Source of the DNA: GWB1-39-12 sp964435575
GTDB lineage: Bacteria; Patescibacteriota; Microgenomatia; UBA8517
Direction of reading: 5' to 3'
DNA: 64,000 nucleotides
Assembly: GCA_964435575.1 (NCBI GenBank)
Contig: CAYSZS010000002.1
Coordinates: 1-64,000, forward strand
In this document: positions 48,892 to 56,604 of the stretch, one piece after another
Position numbering within the stretch: the stretch's first letter is position 1
Layout: each line of letters opens with the position of its first letter
The notes under the pieces: model-generated
The model's database searches: none
Seen by the model: only the letters and a program-made list of their open reading frames with translations
Told to the model about the DNA's origin: nothing
Translations under genes and position numbers: made by a program

Positions 48892-50076
48892 ATGAAAAAA
48901 GCTCTATTGAGTTTATTTACTATTGGTGTAATTGGTTTAGTTGTTGTTGCTGTAACACAGTCCTTTTTCTCCGACACCGAGACTTCGACCGGAAACGTTT
49001 TAACCGCTGGAGCTATTGATTTAAAGATAGATAGCGAGTGTACATATAATGGAGAAAGATCAGAACAGTGTGGCACTTGGGGTCCGGTTGATTTAACAAA
49101 CGAAAAGTTTTTCAACTTCTTTGACTTGAAACCCGGAGATTATGGCGAAAACACAATAAGCTTAGACCTTTCCAGTAATCCCGCACACGCTTGCGTAATT
49201 GTCGAAAACATGCAGGATGATGATCTGGGTCTGACCGAGCCGGAAAGCGAAGATGGGGATGTTAGCGACGGTCCTTTTTACGGAGAATTATCTTCCGAAC
49301 TTCGCTTTTTCACTTGGGCCGATAACGGTCCAGAGCAAAATTCTTGCGATAACGTATGGCAAGAAGGGGAACTTCCATTGTTTTCTAATGCCGAAGGTCC
49401 TGCAAGCGATGTATTGGATGGGAGAAGTTATTACCTTGGAAAGCTAGATCCGGGGAAAAGCTGTATAGGTGTTTACTGGTGTTACGGGACAATGGCGGTT
49501 GGTCCGGGAAACGCCTTGAGTTGTAACGGAGCGCCTGTAAATAACGTTTCACAAACTGATGCTCTTACCGCCGATATAAGGTTTTATGTAGAGCAATACA
49601 GAAATAATCCTAACTTCGTTTGTCCTCTTCCTGAAAAGAGGCTTGTGCTGGAAAATAAAATTCCAGATGTCTGGACAGTAATAGAAGATAATAGGTCTGC
49701 GACATTAACATGGGCGGGCGACGGTCCAACATTTGACTTCAGCTCTACGCTTATTGCACAAGGACTGGAGGCAAATACAAAATACAGCTTGATTTATTAT
49801 GCAGATCCTTGGGAGGGAGATAATCCGGGAGCATTTCTAGGTACTGGTATTTCAAATGGAAGCGGTGATCTTACTATCGCAGGTAATGTCAACTTAGGTT
49901 TTGATTTACCGCATCCATCTGATGCCAACTATCCGACCGGAGCAAAAATCTGGCTAGTATTGGCAAGTGATTATAATAGCGGTCTGGAATTAACCGGGCC
50001 GATGACCGGATGGCAGCCTACAAGGTACTTATTTGAGACAAAGCTGATCAGGTACGACGATACGGATGCGCCTTAA
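48892..50076 (+). CDS. SipW-dependent TasA/camelysin-like protein with extra C-terminal domain
   Basis: 394-aa secreted protein. Signal ALLSLFTIGVIGLVVVAVTQ then SFFSDTETSTGNVLTAGAID. It shares NEKFFNFFDLKPGDYGENTI with its neighbours. A C-terminal beta domain (about 255-390; VIEDNRSATLTWAGDGPTFD) is not present in them. Start: a strong GGAAGGAGG lies 17 bases before ATG 48892; GTG at 48874 overlaps the ribosome site and is less likely, but the long spacing is odd. Preceded by a ~195-base structured leader, so expression may be controlled after transcription begins. Confidence 0.82.
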   Translation: MKKALLSLFTIGVIGLVVVAVTQSFFSDTETSTGNVLTAGAIDLKIDSECTYNGERSEQCGTWGPVDLTNEKFFNFFDLKPGDYGENTISLDLSSNPAHACVIVENMQDDDLGLTEPESEDGDVSDGPFYGELSSELRFFTWADNGPEQNSCDNVWQEGELPLFSNAEGPASDVLDGRSYYLGKLDPGKSCIGVYWCYGTMAVGPGNALSCNGAPVNNVSQTDALTADIRFYVEQYRNNPNFVCPLPEKRLVLENKIPDVWTVIEDNRSATLTWAGDGPTFDFSSTLIAQGLEANTKYSLIYYADPWEGDNPGAFLGTGISNGSGDLTIAGNVNLGFDLPHPSDANYPTGAKIWLVLASDYNSGLELTGPMTGWQPTRYLFETKLIRYDDTDAP

Positions 50077-50078
50077 AT

Positions 50079-50112
50079 ATTTTTCTAGCCGCTGCCCGGC
50101 TGGAGAAAAATC
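50079..50112. repeat. Hairpin just after the TasA-like gene
   Basis: ATTTTTCTAGCCG pairs with CGGCTGGAGAAAAAT (two-base bulge). Two bases after the stop codon. It has no downstream T tract on the plus strand, so its role is unclear. Confidence 0.5.
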
Positions 50113-50157
50113 CGTATCAGGTACAGAAGATATAGACCGAAGCGTGGGAGATTTTAT

Positions 50158-50229
50158 ATGGTATATCAAGAAGGCGAGCCGTCTATTACTTTGAGAGGAA
50201 ATTTACTCGAACAAGCCGCAATAGCATAA
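50158..50229 (+). CDS. Possible 23-residue micro-ORF
   Basis: ATG at 50158 with GGGAG eight bases upstream, encoding 23 residues (MVYQEGEPSITLRGN and eight more) and ending in TAA at the start of a REP copy. It may be a small peptide, or the residue of a degraded gene. Supported only by the start context. Confidence 0.3.
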   Translation: MVYQEGEPSITLRGNLLEQAAIA

Positions 50230-50264
50230 TCAACATCCGATGTTGTTTAGCTTGTAACATCGGG
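50227..50264 (+). repeat. REP element, solo copy upstream of the signal-peptidase fusion
   Basis: TAAT, hairpin CAACATC-C-GATGTTG (50231-50245, identical to 19178-19192), 8-base spacer, GTAACATCGGG. Same 38-base layout as the REP copies flanking the transposase at 19232. Confidence 0.8.
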
Positions 50265-50288
50265 TATTGATGAAAAGATTATATATTT

Positions 50289-51995
50289 ATGAAAATAAGT
50301 AAGTTTATACAAAATACTTTAATCGGGTTTCTTTGTATAGTCTTCTTCATTTTTTCAGCATTAGCAACATATCTTCTATTAGATTTATTTAAGTTTAATT
50401 TACCGATATTGCAACGTAATCAATATCCGATTTTGAATACATTTGAATATCGGGATATTAAGCTCCCTAAAGCCTTTATCGTCCAGTCGGGTTCAATGGA
50501 ACCTGCTATTAAAACCGGAAGCATTGTCATAACTAAAAAGGAAGAAATCTATAATCAGGGAGAAATAATTTCCTATACAAAGGGTTCGAAAAATATCATA
50601 ACTCACAGAATTCAAGTCAAAAACTATCCTGACGGTATCAATTCTGATCCAGTCTATTTAACTGCCGGAGACGCCAACGAGGATTTTGATTCAGGAAGTA
50701 TAACCAGTGAACAGATAGTAGGTAAGGTCGTTTTGACACTCCCCTATTTGGGCTACGTTGCCGACTTTGCCAAACAGCCCTACGGCTTTTTGCTTTTGGT
50801 CATAGTTCCGGCGACAATTGTTATTTACGAAGAGTTAAAGGGTTTATTAAAGGAAATCTTTAAAACATTATCTATCATGAAAAGAAAGCTATTTCGTCGT
50901 AAGGGTCGTACCCTTAAGTACGACTTAAAGGGTACGACCCTCAAGGCTAAAAACAACGGTCTGCCTAAAGCTAGTGCAATAGTTCCGATTTTCGGTGCAG
51001 CACTTGTTTTTACCGGTCTCGCCTCGTCCTTCTTCTCCGACATAGAAATTTCAATAGGAAATTTATTTCAGGCAGGTGATTGGAGTCCCCCCATTGCACA
51101 AACATTAGTAATAAATGAAGTATTGTACAAAACAAATTGCACTGTACCTCAAAATAAACAATGGATTGAGATATGGAACGGTTTTGATTTCACGGTTAAT
51201 CTCCAGGATTGGAGTTTAAGAGATGGAGAAGGAAACACAATTCAAATAATTAATTCTGTAACTCCCCTCGCCCCCGGAAAATTCGCATTATTGTCCAAAT
51301 CAAGCGCAACATGGAACGACCAATGTTACGGACCGCTCCTTAGTGATGTTGTTCAAGTCCAACTAGGTGGGACAATAAATATTGCAACAGAATCTGGAGC
51401 ATTTAAATTATTAGATAGCAATCTTGATATCGTAGATGAGGTTTTCTATGGTCCTGACCCTGCATCAGCAAGTGCCGGTCTTAACTTCTCGTTTGAAAGG
51501 GAAGTTTTAGGCCAAAAAACCGGCGGAGTATTTAATGCAATTGATTTTTCTGAAAGAAAACCATCAATAGCAGGTTTTGCAATACCTCAAAATCAGGATG
51601 TAGTTATTAATGAATTCATCGTCCACGATGGCGGTACCGGACTGGGTAATGATTGGGTTGAACTTTATAACAAAACGGGCAGCAGTGTTGACATAAGTGG
51701 ATGGACTCTCCGTGATACAACCGGTATTTTTCACACTGTTCCAGCTTCCACAACTTTATTAAATGGCGACTGGTACACTGTTTACAATAGTTCAAACAGA
51801 CTCGGAAATAGTGGCGACAAAATTTATTTATTTGATTCTGGTAGTAATTTAAAAGATGGAATCTCATATTTTCAGTTCTTGCCATCGGTTGGTAGTTCTG
51901 TTGGAAGAAATACAGATGGTGGTAACGCTTGGTCAGTTTTTACAGTTCCAACAGATGATAATACTAATATAAATCCGACATCACCTTGGCCATAA
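50289..51995 (+). CDS. SipW-type signal peptidase fused to a SipW-type substrate with two lamin-tail domains
   Basis: 568-aa fusion. Residues 1-190 are an S26B signal peptidase: membrane helix IGFLCIVFFIFSALATYLLL, catalytic Ser in VQSGSMEPAIKTGSIVI, ITHRIQ with His in the general-base position, and a C-terminal helix FLLLVIVPATIVIYEEL. A basic linker (KRKLFRRKGRTLKYDLKG) made by a palindrome (50902-50941) follows. Then IVPIFGAALVFTGLASSFFS with FSDIEISIGNLFQAGDW is a SipW-type signal, and two LTD folds (IGIE-like: TLVINEVLYKTNC..QWIEIWN and DVVINEFIVHDGG..DWVELYN). An internal ATG at 50878 with CATTAT five bases before it could also yield the substrate alone. REP copy 50417-50454 is in its coding sequence. 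Confidence 0.88.
   Translation: MKISKFIQNTLIGFLCIVFFIFSALATYLLLDLFKFNLPILQRNQYPILNTFEYRDIKLPKAFIVQSGSMEPAIKTGSIVITKKEEIYNQGEIISYTKGSKNIITHRIQVKNYPDGINSDPVYLTAGDANEDFDSGSITSEQIVGKVVLTLPYLGYVADFAKQPYGFLLLVIVPATIVIYEELKGLLKEIFKTLSIMKRKLFRRKGRTLKYDLKGTTLKAKNNGLPKASAIVPIFGAALVFTGLASSFFSDIEISIGNLFQAGDWSPPIAQTLVINEVLYKTNCTVPQNKQWIEIWNGFDFTVNLQDWSLRDGEGNTIQIINSVTPLAPGKFALLSKSSATWNDQCYGPLLSDVVQVQLGGTINIATESGAFKLLDSNLDIVDEVFYGPDPASASAGLNFSFEREVLGQKTGGVFNAIDFSERKPSIAGFAIPQNQDVVINEFIVHDGGTGLGNDWVELYNKTGSSVDISGWTLRDTTGIFHTVPASTTLLNGDWYTVYNSSNRLGNSGDKIYLFDSGSNLKDGISYFQFLPSVGSSVGRNTDGGNAWSVFTVPTDDNTNINPTSPWP
50417..50454 (+). repeat. REP element inside the signal-peptidase coding sequence
   Basis: TAAT, CAATATC-C-GATTTTG (one mismatch in the stem), 8-base spacer, TGAATATCGGG. 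The 38-base pattern encodes RNQYPILNTFEYRD, just before the catalytic Ser domain. Confidence 0.75.
50902..50941. repeat. Palindrome at the peptidase/substrate junction
   Basis: AGGGTCGTACCCTTAAG (50902-50918) and CTTAAAGGGTACGACCCT (50924-50941) are complementary with one extra A. It encodes the linker between the two halves of the fusion. Confidence 0.85.
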
Positions 51996-52003
51996 ATTAC
52001 GCT

Positions 52004-52031
52004 ATACATTTGTATTCATGTATTAATACAT
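52004..52031. promoter_or_regulatory. Adjacent palindromes upstream of the RTX gene
   Basis: ATACA-tt-TGTAT (52004-52015) and the perfect 14-base palindrome ATGTATTAATACAT (52018-52031), 10 bases before the ATG. Possible repressor or activator site. Confidence 0.4.
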
Positions 52032-52040
52032 AGAAACATT

Positions 52041-53207
52041 ATGATAAAGATTAGAAAAATCAGAGCCATGGGAATAAGAAGGATTAGTGCAATTCTTCTT
52101 CTGCCGTTTGTTTTAGTGGGAACATTTCTTGTGTATAAAAATTCCCAAATTACAAGATATGCTTATGGGGAGGGCGACCCTTTGATTTTAACCTATGATC
52201 CTGAGGGTCCTCTTCCTGATCCACCCATGTTTGTTGTCACCAATATGCTCCCGGGTGACTCTAAAACAAAGGACTTTAATGTCAAAAATGCATCAACTGA
52301 GGATGAGTCGGTTACTATGGATTTTATCAAAACTGACGAGGAAAAAGATTTTGCTAACATATTGGATGTAGAAGTAACAGAACTTCCCTCAACCGTTATC
52401 TTTCAAGGCAAACTTCAGGCTCTTTTTGACGCTCCCCTGTTTAACCTTGGCAACTTCCCTGCCGGAAGCGACAAAAGTTTCAGAGTCAAAGTAAAATTCC
52501 CGGAGAATGCAGGAAATGAGTACCAAAATGCCATGGTCATGTTTGATATAAAATGGCAAACAGAACAACCCGAAATAGAAATCCCTGAAGACTGTTCATT
52601 TTTGGAATCAGGAATTACCAGGGTTGTTGAAGGAACAGAGGGCAATGACTTCATTATTGGTAACAAGGAATCTGAGTTATTCATTCTAAAAGGCGGTAAC
52701 GATATAGTTTTTGGAGGTAAAGGCAACGATATAATCCTCGGAGGCGAGGGTAACGACCCTAGGCTTGACGGGAGTGACGGAAATGATTGCATTATAGGAG
52801 GCCCAGGTAATGACCATCTTGACGGGAGTGATAATAATGATGTTCTTTTCGGAAATGAGGGAAATGATAACCTTGACGGTGGCGGTAATGATGATCTGAT
52901 AAAGGCAGGTACAGGAAACGACAATGTAGACGGCGGAGCAGGAAATGACGTAATTTACGGCGAGGAAGGAAACGATAATATTGAAGGCGGAAGCGGGAAT
53001 GACAACATTTGGGGAGGAATTGGTAACGATACTATAAAAGGAGAAAGCGGAAATGATAATTTATATGGAGAAGAAGGGAATGATAACCTACAGGGAGGAA
53101 GCGGTATGGACTTTTTGGATGGCGGAGCCGATACGGACACTCTTCATGGAGGTTCAAGTACGGATACCTGTGTCAACGGAGAATCAAATACTTCCTGCGA
53201 GCTCTAG
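52041..53207 (+). CDS. Secreted TasA-like/RTX calcium-binding repeat protein
   Basis: 388-aa surface protein. After a basic N-terminus and signal helix (ISAILLLPFVLVGTFLVY) comes a TasA/camelysin-like domain (NMLPGDSKTKDFNVKN; about 45-185), then about 16 RTX nonapeptides (GGxGNDxIx; such as GGKGNDIIL and GGSGNDNIW; about 215-375), which bind Ca2+ and fold as a parallel beta roll. It ends in a Cys pair (TDTCVNGESNTSCEL). It has no RTX type I secretion partners here; export is more likely via Sec and SipW. Last gene of the surface-protein run. Confidence 0.88.
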   Translation: MIKIRKIRAMGIRRISAILLLPFVLVGTFLVYKNSQITRYAYGEGDPLILTYDPEGPLPDPPMFVVTNMLPGDSKTKDFNVKNASTEDESVTMDFIKTDEEKDFANILDVEVTELPSTVIFQGKLQALFDAPLFNLGNFPAGSDKSFRVKVKFPENAGNEYQNAMVMFDIKWQTEQPEIEIPEDCSFLESGITRVVEGTEGNDFIIGNKESELFILKGGNDIVFGGKGNDIILGGEGNDPRLDGSDGNDCIIGGPGNDHLDGSDNNDVLFGNEGNDNLDGGGNDDLIKAGTGNDNVDGGAGNDVIYGEEGNDNIEGGSGNDNIWGGIGNDTIKGESGNDNLYGEEGNDNLQGGSGMDFLDGGADTDTLHGGSSTDTCVNGESNTSCEL

Positions 53208-53332
53208 CGCCTTATTTCTGCGACAAACTTCCTCTTGATTTTATATTTTTAGATGTTAATACTTAATAATTCGTAAAAAAAGACCCGCCTATGATTTCAA
53301 AGCTATGGCGAGGCGAAGGGTGGTGAATAAAT

Positions 53333-53542
53333 ATGAAAAATGTAAAAGGAGCAATTGACCATTTAAAAACACACCAAAGTTACCCGGCGACTAAAGAAGA
53401 GCTTCTTGCGGAGTGCGACAATCTTTCCGATTTTTCTGATGAGGATAAAGAGTGGTTTAAGGCAAATCTTCCGGAAGAGCCAGAAGGCGGATTTAAATCG
53501 GCAGATGAAGTAATAAAAGCTCTAAGTTTGTCTGAAGAATAA
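53333..53542 (+). CDS. DUF2795-like small protein
   Basis: 69-aa acidic protein: VKGAIDHLKTHQSYPATKEELLAECDNL, then DEDKEWFKANLPE and FKSADEVIKALSL. The YPATKEELL..L..L.....Y/FKSADEVIKAL pattern resembles DUF2795 proteins, small helical proteins of unknown role. GGTGGTGA precedes the ATG. It is transcribed toward the convergent Crp-type gene. Confidence 0.65.
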   Translation: MKNVKGAIDHLKTHQSYPATKEELLAECDNLSDFSDEDKEWFKANLPEEPEGGFKSADEVIKALSLSEE

Positions 53543-53553
53543 TATCAGTAAAT

Positions 53554-54237
53554 TCAAGCTGCGTAAGCTTGTTGTTTTTCTTTACTTATAATTAAACCTT
53601 CTTTCTCTAGTTTTTTCATGCTATTTATAATAAAAGTGTGATGTTCACAAGAGATAATCTTTTTATTAACTAATTTCATTAGGGCAAGGCTGGCCGTTTC
53701 TCTGGAAATTCCTGCGATATTTGCGATATCTTGATGCGTTAAAGGCAGATTTATTGCAATTTTTCCATCCTGCACGCGTTCTCCAAACCTTTTTGCAGAA
53801 AGATAAATAGCGCCGATTACTCTTTTATGTGCGTTTCCGCATAGCATGTATTCGATATTTGCGAGTACCCCGTCCAAACCTACCAATATTCTTCGAGTCA
53901 GTTCAAAAAGAACGTCCGGATTTTCTTTAAGATAAGTCAGAACTACACTTTTTGGGGCTCTGTGAATAATCGTATCAGTTTGAGCTTGGAAAAAGTAAGA
54001 ATTTGGAATTCCAGCTATAACCCACATCATGGGGAAATAGGTTCCGGGTTTAAAAATGTTCAAAGTGAGTTCTCTGCCGTTTTCGAAAATTGTATTTAAT
54101 TTAACAAACCCTTCCTTTATATAGTAAACGCCTTGGGGTTTGTCTTCGGGACGAAGGATTGTTTGATTTTTTTTATAGGATATAGTTTTATATTTTGAGA
54201 AAAAGCTCCTTAACTTTCCAGGTACGTAATTCTCCAT
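53554..54237 (-). CDS. Crp/Fnr-family transcriptional regulator
   Basis: 227-aa regulator with an N-terminal cyclic-nucleotide-binding-like beta barrel (GVYYIKEGFVKLNTIFENGREL; FKPGTYFP) and a C-terminal HTH_Crp (LTHQDIANIAGISRETASLALMKLV). The RETA recognition-helix pattern is typical. It lacks the Fnr Cys cluster, so it does not look like an iron-sulfur sensor; the cAMP-contact residues are not clear either. It lies divergent from the secreted protein at 54370, and the gap holds two GTTA-6 nt-TAAC palindromes, its likely own sites. Confidence 0.9.
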   Translation of the reverse strand: MENYVPGKLRSFFSKYKTISYKKNQTILRPEDKPQGVYYIKEGFVKLNTIFENGRELTLNIFKPGTYFPMMWVIAGIPNSYFFQAQTDTIIHRAPKSVVLTYLKENPDVLFELTRRILVGLDGVLANIEYMLCGNAHKRVIGAIYLSAKRFGERVQDGKIAINLPLTHQDIANIAGISRETASLALMKLVNKKIISCEHHTFIINSMKKLEKEGLIISKEKQQAYAA

Positions 54238-54253
54238 TTTTTAAAGTATACGC

Positions 54254-54273
54254 TTTGTTAGAAATTTAACAAA
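54254..54273. promoter_or_regulatory. Candidate Crp/Fnr-type operator 1
   Basis: TTTGTTA-gaaatt-TAACAAA, a perfect dyad with the TGTTA-N6-TAACA layout of Crp/Fnr-family sites, between the regulator gene (16 bp to its ATG) and the divergent secreted-protein gene. Confidence 0.65.
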
Positions 54274-54278
54274 TAATA

Positions 54279-54294
54279 AGTTAGTTTTCTAACT
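54279..54294. promoter_or_regulatory. Candidate Crp/Fnr-type operator 2
   Basis: AGTTA-gttttc-TAACT, a perfect dyad with the same GTTA-N6-TAAC core, centred 23 bp (about two helical turns) from operator 1. Confidence 0.6.
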
Positions 54295-54369
54295 GAAATA
54301 TTTAATCGGACTATATACCGTGTAAAAGTGATTGCTTCATAAAAATCTAAGAGAAAGGGGGTGAAAATT

Positions 54370-55680
54370 ATGATCAAAAAAATAATTGCAGGAGCAACTG
54401 CTGGACTTGCCGGCACTTTACTTTTTGCAGGTCTAGTATTCGCTTTGGTTGGTGATTTACTCGATACAGTAGGTCTTCCCGGAAACGATAATTGTTCCGT
54501 GGCAGGAACCTTTACAGGCACATATTATATGACCATGGAGGGTGGATTCGCAGTAGGTTGTGCTGGAAATCAGCTCCAAATCTATACTCCTCCTGCGCCC
54601 GACGTCGTACCGGGTCTTCCGCCTGATCCTGCGACATTGGTGTCCACACAGACTGTGCTTGATGCCGGCGGTAACGCCGTCAACATCAGCGCTTTAGCCT
54701 GGGATCCGACAAGGAACAAGGTCTGGGGAGCTTACGACGATAACGTCTATCTCATAGACATCGTTGACCCGACTGTCGACGGAAATGCAACAGCAACTTT
54801 GCAGTTTAGTCCGTCGGTAAACGCACCAGTAGCAGAAGTTGATCCGTTCGATCTTTTTGGTAAATTACCAGGAATTACTTTGGTTGACGGGTTAGCCTAT
54901 GATGGCAACGACGATACTGTCTGGTACACACCGGATGTCCACTGCAATGTTTATCACTTCGCCTCAGACGGGACATACATTGGTAAAGTAACACCCGAAA
55001 ACGCAGCGGGTAATTCTGACTGTTCAGTAAGCGGGGTTGTAGTTGGTTCTGCTAACTCACTCTACATTGGTAGAAACGGTAATAATGAGATAAGAAGAGT
55101 TGATAAAACAACAGGAGATTTTATTTCCAATTTCGCTACAACTGCCGGACGGGTTGAGGACTTAACTTGCGATCCTGTAACATATGCGCCAAAAGAAGCT
55201 GTATTGGCAAAGGACGCATTTAATGTCCTTTACGAAGCCTTTGAAGTGGAAGAGGGCACTTGTCCATTGCCTGAGCCGAAAGATGAGACGCCTCCAAAGG
55301 CTGCCTGTACCGAAACGGTTAATCCTCATGGAGCAACCGTTCCTCCTGCAGGTAAGACTACATTGCCTGGTCCAAGAGGTGGAGATAATGAAGACGGATT
55401 CTATGAGCTTTTTGCTGCCGATAACTTGCCGGGTGTAACGATTTGGGTTTCTGACGCATTCGGTAGCGGTCCTTTCGGACCATTCTTACCAGGAGATAAG
55501 GTTAAGATTACCGAAGCACCGGGCGGACCCGCTTCCTCGAAAGCAATGGGAAGTAGTAATGGTCAAGCAGGGGCAATTCTAACCCACATTACGCTTTTGG
55601 GTGACGCTCTGATAACAGCAATAGATGCCGCAGGTAATGCGACAGTTGTAAGTTGTTTGGTTCCGCCGCCACCGAAATAA
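54370..55680 (+). CDS. Secreted beta-propeller-like surface protein
   Basis: 436-aa exported protein. Signal peptide IIAGATAGLAGTLLFAGLVF-ALVG. The middle (about 70-290) has repeats that look like NHL/SMP-type propeller blades (ALAWDPTRNKVWGAYDDNVY; VDGLAYDGNDDTVWYTPDVH). A Cys-containing linker and a C-terminal beta domain (about 320-430) follow. Start at 54370 because AAGGGGGTGA lies 7 bases before it; GTG at 54361 overlaps that site. The promoter region carries the two Crp-type dyads. A strong hairpin follows the stop. Function unknown. Confidence 0.75.
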   Translation: MIKKIIAGATAGLAGTLLFAGLVFALVGDLLDTVGLPGNDNCSVAGTFTGTYYMTMEGGFAVGCAGNQLQIYTPPAPDVVPGLPPDPATLVSTQTVLDAGGNAVNISALAWDPTRNKVWGAYDDNVYLIDIVDPTVDGNATATLQFSPSVNAPVAEVDPFDLFGKLPGITLVDGLAYDGNDDTVWYTPDVHCNVYHFASDGTYIGKVTPENAAGNSDCSVSGVVVGSANSLYIGRNGNNEIRRVDKTTGDFISNFATTAGRVEDLTCDPVTYAPKEAVLAKDAFNVLYEAFEVEEGTCPLPEPKDETPPKAACTETVNPHGATVPPAGKTTLPGPRGGDNEDGFYELFAADNLPGVTIWVSDAFGSGPFGPFLPGDKVKITEAPGGPASSKAMGSSNGQAGAILTHITLLGDALITAIDAAGNATVVSCLVPPPPK

Positions 55681-55711
55681 ACTTTATTTAAAGGGGGATA
55701 GTTGTTGGGTT

Positions 55712-55743
55712 CGGAGGTCTTTCTTGAGATAGGAAGGCCTCCG
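55712..55743. terminator. Strong hairpin between convergent genes
   Basis: CGGAGG-t-CTTTC pairs with GGAAG-g-CCTCCG (12 pairs counting G-T) around TTGAGATA. No T run, but it lies between two convergent genes where a two-way terminator is expected. Confidence 0.5.
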
Positions 55744-55760
55744 TCCCGGGGGAAAGAAGA

Positions 55761-56147
55761 TTAGGGTTCGAGAACGGATTTTTCTTGTGTTCGTAAATTT
55801 ACCTTGATAGGCCGAACAAACTGAACGCCTAAAGAAGCTATCTTAAATCCAACATTTAATATAAACCCCATAAATATAACGTGGGCGATTATATTTAGAG
55901 GAGAGTTAATTATTTCAGGAGCAACGAGATCGGTTTTCAAGCCGGTTTCAACGGCTGTTTCCTTATCTTGTTGGCCTTGTGGAACGTCGGGTGCGACACT
56001 GGATAAATCAATGGATATTCCGGGAAGATTGAAAATGTCAACAGGCTTGCCTTTGTTGGTAAAAACCATATAGATGGAAACCAAGGCCAATGCCATTAAG
56101 ACCGTTCCTGTTAAGATATACATATACCCGATAACCTTCTCGGTCAT
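55761..56147 (-). CDS. Two-helix membrane protein, unknown function
   Basis: 128-aa protein with an N-terminal helix (YMYILTGTVLMALALVSIYMV) and a second (IIAHVIFMGFILNVGFKIASL), connected by an acidic, Gln-rich loop (about 30-85) that would face outside. This plan is common in CPR genomes. No catalytic residues seen. Convergent with the propeller-like gene. Confidence 0.6.
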   Translation of the reverse strand: MTEKVIGYMYILTGTVLMALALVSIYMVFTNKGKPVDIFNLPGISIDLSSVAPDVPQGQQDKETAVETGLKTDLVAPEIINSPLNIIAHVIFMGFILNVGFKIASLGVQFVRPIKVNLRTQEKSVLEP

Positions 56148-56240
56148 AGATAAATATTACAGCATTATTCGGAGTATATACAATACAAGAAAATGACTTT
56201 TTTTGAAAATATTTATTAAAAGGTATATATTTATCCTAGT

Positions 56241-56603
56241 ATGGCAAAAAGAGTTATTCTCATCGAGGACGACCTTGACCTTCAGAGGATTTACTCGTCA
56301 AAAATAGAAAGCGCAGGATTTGAAGTACTATTGGCTTTGGAAGCTACACAGGGTTGGAACTTGGTTAAAGGTGAAAAACCGAATATTATTTTACTTGACA
56401 TAATGCTACCGGGAAAAATGAACGGATTTGATTTTCTCAAAAAGCTCAAAGAAGATACGAATCTTAAAAATATTCCCGTAGTCGTCATTACCAATTTGGA
56501 AACGGAGAAAGACGAGGCGCTAAAAATTGGGGCCACAGATTATGTAATCAAAGCAAATACCGACCTTAATCAGATAGTTGAAAAAATAAAAAAATATACT
56601 TAA
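56241..56603 (+). CDS. Stand-alone response-regulator receiver protein
   Basis: 120-aa CheY-like receiver. The acidic pair is in IEDDLD (about 8-13), the phospho-Asp in ILLDIMLPG (about 53), Thr in VVVITN and Lys in YVIKAN. No output domain, no kinase nearby. It is 1 bp from the convergent ATP-cone gene, the same pairing as at 14418-15142. An N-terminal extension such as that in the other copy is absent. Confidence 0.93.
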   Translation: MAKRVILIEDDLDLQRIYSSKIESAGFEVLLALEATQGWNLVKGEKPNIILLDIMLPGKMNGFDFLKKLKEDTNLKNIPVVVITNLETEKDEALKIGATDYVIKANTDLNQIVEKIKKYT

Positions 56604-56604
56604 T

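Noticed and set aside
52415..52924. 169-aa minus-strand frame over the RTX gene
   Set aside because: Ser/Pro/Leu-rich antisense shadow of the Gly-Asp repeats.
52680..53180. Periodic DNA repeats suggesting a CRISPR or minisatellite
   Set aside because: The period is 27 bases of degenerate sequence and corresponds to RTX nonapeptides in a protein frame; no spacers and no cas genes.
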